Shown here in pieces: positions 1-8,429 of a stretch of 46,065 nt of DNA (position 1 is its first letter; every line of letters begins with the position of its first letter). Position numbers and translations under genes: made by a program. The DNA lies in the NCBI GenBank assembly GCA_021796215.1, contig JAJYOK010000024.1:1-46065 (forward strand), in the 5' to 3' direction. The notes under the pieces are model-generated. The model did no database searches, was not told where the DNA came from, and saw only the letters and a list, made by a program, of their open reading frames with translations. The DNA comes from Bacteroidota bacterium (GTDB lineage: Bacteria; Bacteroidota; Ignavibacteria; UBA10030; UBA8401).

Positions 1-766
1 CGTCACGGTCCATTGCGTCAAGGTACTTCGGTACCGGAATATTTGCCGATGTCGAATCACGCTCATCATGTCCGGCAATAACTTGCAAAACATGTGCAAT
101 GTCGCGCGCGGAATTTGCAAAGGGACCAATCTGGTCGAATGACGAAGCAAAAGCAACAAGTCCATAGCGCGACACGCGCCCGTACGTTGGTTTCAAACCG
201 AATACGCCGCAGAATCCCGCCGGCTGTCGAATCGAACCGCCGGTATCTGTGCCGAGCGATGTTGTGGACATCCCTGCTGCGACGGCGACACACGATCCGC
301 CGCTGGAACCTCCGGGCACGCGTGTTTCATCAAGATGATGTTTGACTGGACCGAAAGCAGAATTTTCATTCGACGACCCCATTGCAAACTCGTCCATGTT
401 GGTTTTGCCAATGATAATCGCATCGGCAGCATGCAGGCGCTCAATTACCGTTGCATCGTAAATCGCTTCGTACCGTTCCAGCATTTTCGATGCACACGTC
501 GTGCGCTTTCCCTTCATGCACAGCACATCTTTGACGGCAACAACCATTCCTGCCAGCGGGCCGGCAGTGCCGTCTTTTATTTTCTCATCAACACGATGCG
601 CTTCTTCTAGTGCTTCATCGTCGAAGAGGGAAAGAAACGCATTCAGCGTGTTGCGCTTGTGAATAACGGAAAGATAGTACTGCGTGCGTTCAACGCACGA
701 TTCCTTTCCTGCCGCAAGCCGTGTCCGGTATGAGTCGAAGGAAGCAGGTGTGTTCAGGAAGCTCAA
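1..766 (-). CDS. gatA: Asp/Glu-tRNA amidotransferase subunit A, N-terminal part (runs off window)
   Basis: Glutamine-hydrolysing subunit of the GatCAB complex, which converts Glu-tRNA(Gln) or Asp-tRNA(Asn) to the amidated form in the cytoplasm. Translating the minus strand gives an uninterrupted amidase-signature protein of about 255 residues before the window edge. The family triad is visible: the Lys of [12 protein letters not shown], the cis-Ser of GGSSGGS and the nucleophile Ser of [14 protein letters not shown]. No early in-frame ATG exists. A TTG at 764-766 overlaps the stop codon of the upstream tatA (TTGA), which suggests translational coupling, so I take it as the start. The C-terminal half lies outside the window. 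Gene identity is secure; the start codon is inferred. Confidence 0.9.
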   Translation of the reverse strand, partial: MSFLNTPASFDSYRTRLAAGKESCVERTQYYLSVIHKRNTLNAFLSLFDDEALEEAHRVDEKIKDGTAGPLAGMVVAVKDVLCMKGKRTTCASKMLERYEAIYDATVIERLHAADAIIIGKTNMDEFAMGSSNENSAFGPVKHHLDETRVPGGSSGGSCVAVAAGMSTTSLGTDTGGSIRQPAGFCGVFGLKPTYGRVSRYGLVAFASSFDQIGPFANSARDIAHVLQVIAGHDERDSTSANIPVPKYLDAMDRD

Positions 767-1056
767 TGTTGTGTACGAGTCTGTGTGTCGTCGAGAATTT
801 TTTGTTCTAAATGCGAATCATCCCCGCTTTTGTCCGAAGTGTTCTGTAGATCAGGATTAGGAGCTTTCAGGCGCGGCGGTTCAGGTGTGGCGGCCGGTTT
901 TGTCAATTCGGTTTCCACATCACGCATTGCCTTTTTGAATTCAGAAATGCTTTTTCCCAAACCTCGGGCTATATCCGGAATTTTCTTCGGGCCAAAAAAA
1001 ATGACAATTACCAACAAAATAAGCAACAACTCGCCCGTACCGATACTCTCAAACAT
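763..1056 (-). CDS. tatA: Twin-arginine translocase subunit TatA/TatB-type, longer paralogue
   Basis: Small single-span component of the Sec-independent Tat pathway, which exports folded proteins across the inner membrane. The 97-residue protein has the family layout: a short periplasmic N-terminus, one membrane helix (about residues 8-22, [14 protein letters not shown]), a hinge Pro and the amphipathic helix [22 protein letters not shown] polar, proline-rich tail follows. The tail is longer than in the neighbouring copy, so this one may play the TatB-like role, but sequence alone does not decide this. It is the second of two tandem tat genes, and its stop overlaps the probable gatA start. 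No tatC lies in the window. Confidence 0.9.
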   Translation of the reverse strand: MFESIGTGELLLILLVIVIFFGPKKIPDIARGLGKSISEFKKAMRDVETELTKPAATPEPPRLKAPNPDLQNTSDKSGDDSHLEQKILDDTQTRTQH

Positions 1057-1092
1057 CGGAATGTCTCTTTCTTTTTTTAACTGAAGAAATAA

Positions 1093-1275
1093 TTATTTCT
1101 TCTCGTCGGTTTTTTTCGAATCATCTTCGACTGTGTCCTGTGCATCTTTCATTGCTTTGCGAAATTCCTTCACGCCGGTTCCTAACCCTTTGGCCAGATC
1201 GGGAATTTTCTTCGCACCGAACAGCACGAGGATGACTAAGAAAATCAATATCAGTTCAGGGGCGCCGAGATTCAT
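1093..1275 (-). CDS. tatA: Twin-arginine translocase subunit TatA, short paralogue
   Basis: Pore-forming Tat component of 60 residues. It has one N-terminal membrane helix (about residues 6-20, [14 protein letters not shown]), the conserved hinge and amphipathic helix [23 protein letters not shown], and a short acidic/basic tail ending in lysines. An AAGGAAAA Shine-Dalgarno-like stretch precedes the ATG. It sits 36 bp upstream of the longer tat paralogue and 48 bp downstream of purQ, in the same operon-like run. The two copies share the helix-hinge-helix core but differ in their tails, as in TatA/TatB pairs. Confidence 0.92.
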   Translation of the reverse strand: MNLGAPELILIFLVILVLFGAKKIPDLAKGLGTGVKEFRKAMKDAQDTVEDDSKKTDEKK

Positions 1276-1323
1276 ATAATTTTCCTTTCTTACCGCGTTC
1301 TACGCGGCGATGATAATCACTGC

Positions 1324-2034
1324 TTATACCAATACAACGGAATGAATTAACGACTCAAAAATTTTCTTGCCATCGGCAGAACCAAGCTCCAATTCCGACG
1401 CGCGTTCCGGATGGGGCATCATTCCCATCACATTGCCTTCTGCACTGACAATGCCCGCAATATTATGAAGCGATCCATTTGGATTTGCTTCGTCGGTAAT
1501 ATTGCCGTCGGCTTCGCAATAGCGAAACACCACTTGATTGTTGTCTTCCAATGACTTTACAACATCGTCGCTGGCGAAATAATTTCCATCTCCATGAGCG
1601 ACAGGAATCTTCAACACGCCGCCTTTTTGACATTCGGAAGTAAACCGTGTTGAAGCGTTTTCAACTTTAAGGTGAACAAATTTGCAGACAAAACGAAGCG
1701 AACGATTTCGCAGCATCACTCCGGGAAGCAGCCCGGCCTCCAGCAAAACTTGAAACCCGTTGCAAATGCCTATCACCGTTCCGCCATTGTTGGCAAACCG
1801 AACCACTTCCTGCATTACAGGCGAGAAGCGGGCAATAGCGCCGGTGCGCAGGTAATCGCCGTACGAAAATCCTCCGGGAAGAACGATCACGTCCGCTCCG
1901 TGAAGATCCGTTTCTTTGTGCCAGATAAATTCCGCATCCTGTTCCATCACATGCTTCGCAGCATGATACGCATCGTGGTCGCAATTCGAACCGGGGAAAA
2001 CGACAACGCCGAATTTTATTTTCGAGAGTGACAT
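1324..2034 (-). CDS. purQ: Phosphoribosylformylglycinamidine synthase subunit I (glutaminase)
   Basis: Glutaminase subunit of FGAM synthase in de novo purine synthesis. It supplies ammonia to PurL, with PurS as the third component of the split, Gram-positive/archaeal-type enzyme. The 236 residues form a class I glutamine amidotransferase domain. The nucleophile Cys is in [18 protein letters not shown], and the His-Glu pair is in [10 protein letters not shown] near the C-terminus. The N-terminus [16 protein letters not shown] is typical of PurQ. It lies 11 bp downstream of purS; purL is not in the window. The length fits the family. Confidence 0.96.
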   Translation of the reverse strand: MSLSKIKFGVVVFPGSNCDHDAYHAAKHVMEQDAEFIWHKETDLHGADVIVLPGGFSYGDYLRTGAIARFSPVMQEVVRFANNGGTVIGICNGFQVLLEAGLLPGVMLRNRSLRFVCKFVHLKVENASTRFTSECQKGGVLKIPVAHGDGNYFASDDVVKSLEDNNQVVFRYCEADGNITDEANPNGSLHNIAGIVSAEGNVMGMMPHPERASELELGSADGKKIFESLIHSVVLV

Positions 2035-2045
2035 TGTTTGAACAA

Positions 2046-2303
2046 TTATTTTCTTTTTTCTACAGTGAATGCGTAATCTTCCATTACCGGATTAGCAAGA
2101 AGTTTTTTGCACGCTTCTTCTGTAATGCGCTCCGCTTCCTGCTGCGTCGCTGCGTCAATATCAAATTCCACAAGCTTGCCAATTCTAAGATCATGCACCG
2201 CTGCCGCCCCTAACGAGTGAATGGCATGCTCGACTGCTTTTCCCTGAGGATCAAGAATTGAAGGGCGCAGCTTCACCGTAATTTTAGAATGATACACCTT
2301 CAC
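2046..2303 (-). CDS. purS: Phosphoribosylformylglycinamidine synthase subunit PurS
   Basis: Small structural subunit that bridges PurL and PurQ in the three-part FGAM synthase. The 85 residues show the compact alpha/beta fold signatures of Pur[31 protein letters not shown] at the start, an internal [13 protein letters not shown]-like stretch (here [15 protein letters not shown]) and a short C-terminal strand (EDYAFTVEK). It is directly upstream of purQ. The preceding gene pssA ends 29 bp upstream. Confidence 0.95.
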   Translation of the reverse strand: MKVYHSKITVKLRPSILDPQGKAVEHAIHSLGAAAVHDLRIGKLVEFDIDAATQQEAERITEEACKKLLANPVMEDYAFTVEKRK

Positions 2304-2332
2304 TCCGCTCTGCCAACGATACGACAGATAAG

Positions 2333-3103
2333 TTAAACATCATAGCTGGTTGCCTCTTCAATATCCGGCTCTTCTTCTTTTACTTTAACCATGCCCAGCA
2401 TTTTTCTCGTTCCATGGTAGAGCCACCGAATAATTCCTGTAAGAATGAAGAAGATGAAAATGAAAAAAAGCGCTCTCATTCTTGTTACCACAAGAATCAC
2501 GGCCGCACATGTCGTCAGAATTATTCTCCACCGGTGATGTTTCCATCCTTTGCGCGTGAATTTCGGCAGCGTGTCGTATTTCACTTTACTAACCATCAGC
2601 AACGAAACGATAACGATCATCGGTGCGAACGCATCTGCCGCAAGCCCGCGCAATCCGAATACTTCATTGCGATACGTCAGCACGTACGCCACAATGGTGA
2701 TAGCGCTTGACGGAATCGGCAATCCTGAGAAATAATCCTTGTCGAAGCCGATAAGCTGCACATTGAATCGTGCCAGCCGAATACCGCCGAGGATCAACGG
2801 CAGCGCACTGATCAATATTCCGATGCCTTCATAATGAAACAAGTAGAGCTTGTACGCCAGAAATGCCGGCGCCGCTCCGAACGAAATCACATCAGACAGC
2901 GAATCAATTTCCACTCCGAAACTGCTCGACGACTTCGTAATTCTCGCCATCACGCCGTCAAGCGAATCAAAAATTCCAGCCAATACAATAAACCACGCCG
3001 CAACGTCAAACTGCCCTTCACTGGAATGAATCAGCGAGACGAACCCGCAGAACATGTTCAACACAGTGAAAAGGCTCGGTACGACTGCCCGTGTTATTTT
3101 CAT
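2333..3103 (-). CDS. pssA: CDP-diacylglycerol--serine O-phosphatidyltransferase
   Basis: Inner-membrane enzyme that makes phosphatidylserine from CDP-diacylglycerol and serine, the first step towards phosphatidylethanolamine. The CDP-alcohol phosphotransferase motif DGxxARxxxxxxxxGxxxDxxxD is intact (DGVMARITKSSSSFGVEIDSLSD), and several hydrophobic spans follow. The ATG at 3103 is preferred to the adjacent TTG at 3106. It lies directly downstream of psd, the enzyme for the next step, so the pair encodes the complete PS-to-PE route. The C-terminus is acidic and hydrophilic (VKEEEPDIEEATSYDV). Confidence 0.95.
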   Translation of the reverse strand: MKITRAVVPSLFTVLNMFCGFVSLIHSSEGQFDVAAWFIVLAGIFDSLDGVMARITKSSSSFGVEIDSLSDVISFGAAPAFLAYKLYLFHYEGIGILISALPLILGGIRLARFNVQLIGFDKDYFSGLPIPSSAITIVAYVLTYRNEVFGLRGLAADAFAPMIVIVSLLMVSKVKYDTLPKFTRKGWKHHRWRIILTTCAAVILVVTRMRALFFIFIFFILTGIIRWLYHGTRKMLGMVKVKEEEPDIEEATSYDV

Positions 3104-3165
3104 CAAAAACTTTTTCTTCTGTTCAACATTCGTATCGCTTACAGCGCTACTTCGGCTTTTTTCAA

Positions 3166-3816
3166 TTACGGTACAACTGCCAGCACTGTTTCCCCCGCGA
3201 CCGTTTTCTCATTCATTGATACTTTAATATCGGAATTTTTGGGAACAAAAACATCAACCCGGGAGCCGAATTTAATCATTCCGAAACGATTCCCCGCGGT
3301 GACGGCATCGCCGACTTTTGCCGTGCATACAATGCGGCGCGCGATAAAACCGGCAATTTGTTTGAAAAAAATCCTGAATTTCCCCGCATCAATACCGATG
3401 TGCGTTTGTTCGTTGTTCAACGACGCTTTTTCTTCAAACGCCGCAAAATATTCCCCCTTCACATAACGGTAATAGTCAACCCTGCCGGTAACAGGAATAC
3501 GATTGACATGCACATTCAGCGGCGACATGAAAATGCTGATTTGTACAGCATCGCGCTTGAGATATTCATTTTCCACCACATCTTTGATGGCGACTATCGT
3601 GCCGTCTGCCGGGGAAAGGACAAGGTTATTCCCTTGCGGAATTTTGCGGTCCGGGTCACGGAAGAAATTCAGTGCGAAAAGAAAAAAACAAAACGCAACG
3701 GCAATGATGAGGTACTTGAGGAAAGTTTGCTCAATAAGAAAGTATGATCCGAGCATCGCTGCAAAACATATCGCAACGATTGTGAAAAACACATCGTAAC
3801 CATATTTCGTAATCAA
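3166..3816 (-). CDS. psd: Phosphatidylserine decarboxylase proenzyme (short archaeal/rhizobial type)
   Basis: Makes phosphatidylethanolamine from phosphatidylserine at the inner membrane. The 216-residue length matches the short PSD class. Two N-terminal hydrophobic spans (residues about 8-48) anchor it. The conserved VLSPADGTIVAI and MSPLNVHVNRIP blocks are present, and the FGS self-cleavage motif (MIKFGSRVDVFVP) lies near the C-terminus, where the pyruvoyl group should form. The start is a TTG with a GGAG eight bases upstream; no in-frame ATG lies near. It is the first gene of the minus-strand run and has a good promoter upstream (3868-3896). Confidence 0.94.
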   Translation of the reverse strand: MITKYGYDVFFTIVAICFAAMLGSYFLIEQTFLKYLIIAVAFCFFLFALNFFRDPDRKIPQGNNLVLSPADGTIVAIKDVVENEYLKRDAVQISIFMSPLNVHVNRIPVTGRVDYYRYVKGEYFAAFEEKASLNNEQTHIGIDAGKFRIFFKQIAGFIARRIVCTAKVGDAVTAGNRFGMIKFGSRVDVFVPKNSDIKVSMNEKTVAGETVLAVVP

Positions 3817-3867
3817 ACTCTAAACTCCGCAGATTCAACGTGCAAGTCCCTGGAAAATTTCGGCAGA

Positions 3868-3896
3868 ATGATACCAAAAAATTGGGGCAAAGTCAA
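3868..3896 (-). promoter_or_regulatory. Sigma-70-like promoter for the psd-pssA-purSQ-tat-gatA run
   Basis: On the minus strand a -35 TTGACT (3891-3896) and a -10 TATCAT (3868-3873) are separated by exactly 17 bp. They lie about 50 bp upstream of the psd start, in a gene-free divergent region. The motif quality and position support it; there is no direct evidence of transcription. Confidence 0.6.
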
Positions 3897-3963
3897 GAAA
3901 CCCGAAAGACCGCGGTTGGCCGCTATTCTAGGCGTTTTCCACTTCACAGCCGTATTTCATCGG

Positions 3964-3992
3964 TTGCTTTTTTGCTGAAAAATTTCTATACT
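3964..3992 (+). promoter_or_regulatory. Sigma-70-like promoter for the Nif3 leader / small RNA
   Basis: Plus-strand -35 TTGCTT (3964-3969) and -10 TATACT (3987-3992) with a 17-bp spacer. Transcription would start near 4000, about 120 nt before a strong intrinsic terminator. It is back-to-back with the psd promoter, so the two units are divergently transcribed. Confidence 0.6.
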
Positions 3993-3999
3993 AAATGCA

Positions 4000-4150
4000 C
4001 AAAAGTGAAGAAAGTTATTGGTGAAATGAAATTCCCGCTCCGACAGTTGTACACGAAAGCACCGAACAAGTTCCAGAGTTTGTTGAAGCACATAGCACAA
4101 ATCTTAGAATCGGCGAAAAAGTCCCGTAAAACCTACGGGACTTTTTTTTG
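4000..4150 (+). ncRNA. Leader transcript or small RNA ending in an intrinsic terminator before the Nif3-like gene
   Basis: Between a good promoter and the Nif3-like gene lies a unit of about 150 nt that ends in a textbook terminator. A 41-codon ORF (ATG 4026, stop 4149-4151; product begins MKFPLRQLYTKAPNK, basic) spans most of it. The ORF runs through the terminator, and its stop overlaps an ATG of the next gene (TGATG). This fits either a cis-acting attenuator with a translated leader or a free-standing small RNA. I recognise no known RNA family: no 6S, SRP or tmRNA hallmarks. Segment 4029-4037 could pair imperfectly with the terminator's 3' arm, giving a weak candidate antiterminator. Confidence 0.45.
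4116..4149 (+). terminator. Strong rho-independent terminator abutting the Nif3-like start
   Basis: Stem GTCCCGTA (4121-4128) pairs with TACGGGAC (4134-4141) around a 5-nt loop. The stem is extended by A-U pairs and followed by eight T residues (4142-4149). No recognised plus-strand gene lies upstream, so it must end the short leader unit or attenuate the downstream gene. Confidence 0.85.
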
Positions 4151-5269
4151 ATGCTCCTGACGATGAAACTGTCTGATATTCAACACATGCTGGAACAATG
4201 GGCGCCGCCCGCAACGGCATGGAAAGGTGATAACGTCGGACTGCAAGTTGGTTCACATAACGCGGGGATCGTGAACATCCTTCTTGCGCTCGATGTTACA
4301 ATGGAAGTGGCGAAGGAAGCGGCACAGCGAAGAGCGAATCTTATTATTACGCATCACCCTCTCCTCTTTCATCCGCTTCGTTCTTTGACATCAAATTCGC
4401 GCACAGGCGAAATCGCGCTCTATTTGGCTGAACAAAAAATCAATCTGTTCGCCGCGCACACAAATTTAGACAGCGCTCCCGGCGGCGTAAATTTTGTTCT
4501 GGCAGAGCTTTTAGGATTGAAGAACGTGTCCGTTCTCTCGCCGCTCACTGACAGCATGATGAAAATTGTCGTGTTCGTTCCCAAAGAACATCTTGATCGT
4601 GTTGCGGCAGCAATGCACAGCGCCGGTGCCGGAGCATTCACAAAATATGAGGAATGCAGTTTCCGCACTGAAGGCGTCGGCACATTTCGCGGAACGCACG
4701 AAGCGAATCCGTTCATCGGCACAAAAGGAATTCTTGAAATTGTGCCGGAAATAAAATTAGAAATGATCGTTCCTTCCTGGAAACTTTCCGGCGTGGTGAG
4801 CGCAATGCTTAACGCGCATCCATACGAAGAAGCGGCATACGATATTATTCCGCTGAAGAACCACGCACAGAATATCGGGCTCGGCGCGATTGGCGATTTA
4901 CCCAATATAATGACACGCGATACATTTCTTTCAATGACGAAGAGAAAAGTAAATACAGAAGTGCTGCGATATTCCGGCAGAATCAACCGTATTCAGCGTG
5001 TCGCAGTGTGCGGCGGTGCCGGCAGCGAATTGATAGCTGATGCAATTCAAAAAGGTGCCGATGCCTTCGTAACCGCAGATGTGAAATACCACACATTTCA
5101 GGATGCCGAGCGCGGCATTCTTTTGGTTGATGCAGGGCATTTTGAAACTGAACATCATGTGATTCCTGCAATTGAACATCGTGTGAAAAAGTTTTTAAAG
5201 GAGTCAAAAAGCTCCTCAAAAGTTTTCGTGACAAAACACAAGACAAACCCTGTTTCCTATTATTATTGA
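4151..5269 (+). CDS. Nif3-like dinuclear metal centre hexameric protein (YqfO type)
   Basis: Member of the Nif3/YbgI/YqfO family, a widespread toroidal hexamer with a two-metal site. Its biochemical role is unsettled, with GTP cyclohydrolase I type 2 as a common label. Metal ligands are visible as ITHHPLLFHPL near residue 60 and VDAGHFETEH near the C-terminus. The length of about 370 residues, with a middle insertion (about residues 135-230), is the YqfO-type layout. ATG 4151 or the in-frame ATG 4163 (MKLSDIQHML) could be the start. Neither has a clear ribosome binding site, because the terminator T-run ends at 4149. It is followed after 19 bp by the zinc-ribbon gene, as in many bacteria. Confidence 0.9.
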   Translation: MLLTMKLSDIQHMLEQWAPPATAWKGDNVGLQVGSHNAGIVNILLALDVTMEVAKEAAQRRANLIITHHPLLFHPLRSLTSNSRTGEIALYLAEQKINLFAAHTNLDSAPGGVNFVLAELLGLKNVSVLSPLTDSMMKIVVFVPKEHLDRVAAAMHSAGAGAFTKYEECSFRTEGVGTFRGTHEANPFIGTKGILEIVPEIKLEMIVPSWKLSGVVSAMLNAHPYEEAAYDIIPLKNHAQNIGLGAIGDLPNIMTRDTFLSMTKRKVNTEVLRYSGRINRIQRVAVCGGAGSELIADAIQKGADAFVTADVKYHTFQDAERGILLVDAGHFETEHHVIPAIEHRVKKFLKESKSSSKVFVTKHKTNPVSYYY

Positions 5270-5288
5270 AGTTGTAAAGGAGATTCCA

Positions 5289-6020
5289 TTGGAAGAAATA
5301 CTGAGACTTTTGTATTCCCTGCAAACTGTAGATACAAAACTGGATGAGCTGGAAGAGTTAAAAGGTGACTTGCCGGAAATTGTTAAAGCACTGGAAAACG
5401 ATGTGAGCCAGGTGAAAGACACAATCAAAGAAAAAGAAGATATTATCACGACATCGGTAAAGACACGAAACAAAGCCGATCTTGACATTCACGATTTCAA
5501 AGAGAAACTCGAAAAATATAAATCGCAGCAGTATTCCGTTCGCAACAACAAAGAATACGATGCGCTGACCAAAGAAATTGATTTTGCAGAACAGTCCATT
5601 AAAGATCTGGAAGCACAATTCAGCGATCTGGAAAAAACAATGGACGTCGCTAAAAACGAGATCACTGAGCTTTCACAAAAATTAGAGGAAGCCGAAAAAA
5701 ATCTCGAAGAAAAACGTAAAGAGCTTGCCGAAGTCTCCAAGGCAACAGAAGACGAAGAACTTAAACTGACGCATGAACGCGAAAAGATTAAAGTCCGTTT
5801 ACAAAAAGATATTTTGCCGCGGTATGAACGCATCCGCAGAGCGCGCGACGGAAGAGCAGTTGTTCCTGTGAGGCGAAATTCCTGCGGCGGCTGCCATAAC
5901 CGAATTCCTCCGCAGCGTATTCTTGAACTTCGCACCAATACAAAAATGTACATGTGTGAACACTGCGGACGTATTCTCGTGTCATCGGAAATTGCTGAAT
6001 CTGTCACGACAGCTTCGTAA
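5289..6020 (+). CDS. Coiled-coil protein with C-terminal C4 zinc ribbon (zf-RING_7 / CdsZ-like)
   Basis: Cytoplasmic protein of 243 residues. Residues about 1-190 are a long charged coiled coil of hairpin type, with heptads rich in Lys and Glu. The C-terminus carries a zinc ribbon with two CxxC pairs (CGGCHNRIPP and MCEHCGRIL). This is the PF02591-type family seen next to Nif3 genes; a nucleic-acid or chaperone-like adaptor role has been suggested for relatives. The start is TTG (5289), with an AAGGAG six bases upstream that decides the start. It is likely co-transcribed with the Nif3-like gene. Confidence 0.88.
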   Translation: MEEILRLLYSLQTVDTKLDELEELKGDLPEIVKALENDVSQVKDTIKEKEDIITTSVKTRNKADLDIHDFKEKLEKYKSQQYSVRNNKEYDALTKEIDFAEQSIKDLEAQFSDLEKTMDVAKNEITELSQKLEEAEKNLEEKRKELAEVSKATEDEELKLTHEREKIKVRLQKDILPRYERIRRARDGRAVVPVRRNSCGGCHNRIPPQRILELRTNTKMYMCEHCGRILVSSEIAESVTTAS

Positions 6021-6092
6021 CAGATTCAAAACTATTACAAGTGTTTTTTTAATTCATCATCTAATCACTTCCTGATGCATGCACGTTTATGA

Positions 6093-6568
6093 TGAAGGCA
6101 CGTCAGGCAATCGCTTTAGTTCACAAGAATTAAGGAGGAAAGTCCGAACTCCGTCCTGCCATTGGCGGGATGGGCACGGTGCTGGATAACATCCAGGGTC
6201 CCTTTTATCGGGATACGGAAAGTGTCACAGAAAAAATACCGTCACGCTTCGGCGTGATAAGGGTGAAAAGGTGCGGGATGCAAGCAAGCGTCCTTAATGT
6301 AAGAGCGCACCGCGCCATCAGTGATGATGGCGGCACGACAAACCCCACCGGGAGCAAGGCCGCGTAGGTTTTGCGTCCTGTTCCGTCGGTAATACGGCGT
6401 GACAGGAAAAGAGATGCCCACTCAATTGAATCCCGCTAATGCGGGATTCACGCAAAACGGGTAGGCTGCTAAAGTGGCGCAGTAATGCGTCATCGAGATA
6501 AATGATTGCCTCTCTCTGCTTCTGCGGAGAAAGACAGAATTCGGCTTATCACCGTGCCTATATTTTTT
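6093..6568 (+). ncRNA. rnpB: RNase P RNA component (class A)
   Basis: Catalytic RNA of RNase P, which matures tRNA 5' ends. Conserved core blocks are visible: GAGGAAAGTCCGAACTCC near 6135 (P4 5' side), the GGTGAAAAGGTGCG block near 6263, and ATAAATGATTGCC followed by ACAGAATTCGGCTTAT at 6500-6549 (P4 3' side and tail). The terminal P1 helix is AGGCACG (6096-6102) with CGTGCCT (6553-6559), followed by a T-run to 6568. A TTCG-capped P12-type hairpin lies at about 6242-6257, and GAATCCCGC/GCGGGATTC forms a hairpin at about 6428-6449. At about 470 nt it is longer than the E. coli molecule (377 nt). Exact ends are inferred. Confidence 0.93.
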
Positions 6569-6598
6569 CAAGCGCATTGTACTCAGGAAGTGAGGTAG

Positions 6599-8365
6599 AT
6601 GCTTTTCATCAACGGCGTGAATCCGCAAAGGCGGCTCACGAATTCCGGGGATAAAGCATTGTCACCAATTAAGGAATACCGCTGGAAAGTTGCAGAGCCT
6701 CCTGATCTGGAACTTCTAAAAAAACTTTCAGATGAACTAACCATTGCGCCATCGCTCGCTGCGGTTCTCATCAATCGCAAGATTGATGATTTTGAAAAAG
6801 CGCGGCACTACTTCCGTCCATCCGAAGAACAACTGCACGATCCTTTCCTGATGGATGGAATGCATAAAGCCGTTGAGCGCATTCTTGCTGCTCGCATGTC
6901 GAATGAAAAGATGCTCGTCTACGGCGATTATGACGTTGACGGCACAAACGGTGCAGGAATGTTGTATCTTTTCTTCCGCGAAATCGGCTGCAACGTCTCG
7001 TACTACATTCCAGATCGCATCAAAGAGGGATACGGCATCTCGCATGCCGGAATTGATCAGGCGAAAGAAGCCGGCGTGACGCTCATGGTTGCAATCGATT
7101 GCGGAATCACAGCGGTGGAACAAGTGGAATATGCGCGCTCGATAGGTATTGAAGTTATCATCTGCGACCATCACGAACCGGGCGACACGATTCCAAACGC
7201 TGTCTCCGTTCTCGACCCGCTCAAGCCGGATTCTCACTATCCGTTTAAGTTTCTCTGCGGCACCGGCGTCGGGTTCAAATTAATTCAGGCGCTTGCGCGG
7301 ACAATCGGTGACGAAACATCCGTCACAAAGTATTTGGATTTCGTTGCTATCGCCACAACGGCGGACATCGTTCCGTTGATTGAAGAAAACCGGGTGTTCG
7401 TCAAGCTTGGCTTGGAATTGATTAATACGAATCCACGCCCCGGCATTCATGCGTTGCTGCAAGGCGCCGGTCTGGATGTTGGCGCCATTTCAACCGGACA
7501 AATTGTTTTCGTGATGGCGCCGCGTATCAACGCCGTGGGAAGGCTTGGCAATGCAATGCGCGCCGTTGATCTTCTCGTGAGCGACAGCTTCAGCAAAGCT
7601 GTTGAATTTGCCCGCGTACTCGAGCAGGAAAATCAAACCCGCCGGAAAATTGACGAAGATGTATTCATTCATGCGCAGCAGCTTGTGGAAGAATATCTCG
7701 ATGTGGAAAGCGATGGCGCAATAATTCTGCACCAAGAACAATGGCACCCCGGCGTTGTCGGAATTGTTGCGTCGCGCATCGTTGAAAAATATTACCGCCC
7801 GGCAATCATGATGACTACGGTAGACGGCGTTGCGAAAGGTTCAGCGCGCAGTGTCGCCGGCTTCAATATTTACCAGGCGTTGAAACGCTGCGAAGACAAG
7901 CTGCTTCAATTCGGCGGGCATAAATATGCCGCAGGACTAACGGTGGAAATTGACCGCCTTGAAGAATTCAAAGAAGCATTCAATGCCGTCGTCAAAGAAT
8001 TGTTGACCGATGAACTTCGAACGCCGGAAATTTCCATTGATGCGGAAATTGATCTTGCAGAACTTACGCCGAAATACCTGCGCGTTCTCAAACAATTTGC
8101 ACCGTTCGGTCCGAAAAATATGCGCCCCATGTTTGTTGCACATGATGTGCAGCTTGTCGGCACGCCGCGCATTGTCGGAAAAAACCACCTGCGGTTCAAG
8201 ATCAGAAAAAACGGCACGACATTCGATTGTATCGGTTTTGGTCTGGGCGGCCTTCTTCCGCGTGTAGATAAAGAGCGAAAGGATTTAAGCATTGTATTTT
8301 CTGTAGACGAAAACGATTACAGCGGCGTGCAGCTTCCACAACTCAAGATCAAGGATTTGAAGTAA
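6599..8365 (+). CDS. recJ: Single-stranded-DNA-specific 5'-3' exonuclease RecJ
   Basis: Exonuclease that resects 5' ends in recombination and repair. The 588 residues carry the DHH-phosphoesterase motifs: LVYGDYDVDGTNG (about residue 103), DCGIT, and the DHH triad in IICDHHEPGD. The DHHA1 domain (QFGGHKYAAGLTV, about residue 440) and a C-terminal OB-like region follow. A GAAGTGAGG sequence sits just before the ATG. Length and motif order match bacterial RecJ. It follows rnpB on the same strand, and ruvC and ruvA lie downstream, making this a DNA-repair neighbourhood. Confidence 0.96.
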   Translation: MLFINGVNPQRRLTNSGDKALSPIKEYRWKVAEPPDLELLKKLSDELTIAPSLAAVLINRKIDDFEKARHYFRPSEEQLHDPFLMDGMHKAVERILAARMSNEKMLVYGDYDVDGTNGAGMLYLFFREIGCNVSYYIPDRIKEGYGISHAGIDQAKEAGVTLMVAIDCGITAVEQVEYARSIGIEVIICDHHEPGDTIPNAVSVLDPLKPDSHYPFKFLCGTGVGFKLIQALARTIGDETSVTKYLDFVAIATTADIVPLIEENRVFVKLGLELINTNPRPGIHALLQGAGLDVGAISTGQIVFVMAPRINAVGRLGNAMRAVDLLVSDSFSKAVEFARVLEQENQTRRKIDEDVFIHAQQLVEEYLDVESDGAIILHQEQWHPGVVGIVASRIVEKYYRPAIMMTTVDGVAKGSARSVAGFNIYQALKRCEDKLLQFGGHKYAAGLTVEIDRLEEFKEAFNAVVKELLTDELRTPEISIDAEIDLAELTPKYLRVLKQFAPFGPKNMRPMFVAHDVQLVGTPRIVGKNHLRFKIRKNGTTFDCIGFGLGGLLPRVDKERKDLSIVFSVDENDYSGVQLPQLKIKDLK

Positions 8366-8429
8366 GCCAAAGAGAAGAAATCAGAAAGCAAAGGTCAGAA
8401 TCTGAAAAATAACAATCGGAAAGTACAGT

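Noticed and set aside
1293-1307. CCGCGT/ACGCGG hairpin between purQ and tatA
   Set aside because: Only 6 bp with no T-run; too weak to call a terminator.
3840-4025. N-terminal extension of the 41-codon leader ORF to a 103-codon protein
   Set aside because: The extension runs through both promoters and has no ribosome binding site or recognisable sequence; only the part from 4026 lies within the expected transcript.
6170-6367. 65-codon plus-strand ORF
   Set aside because: Lies entirely within the conserved core of the RNase P RNA.
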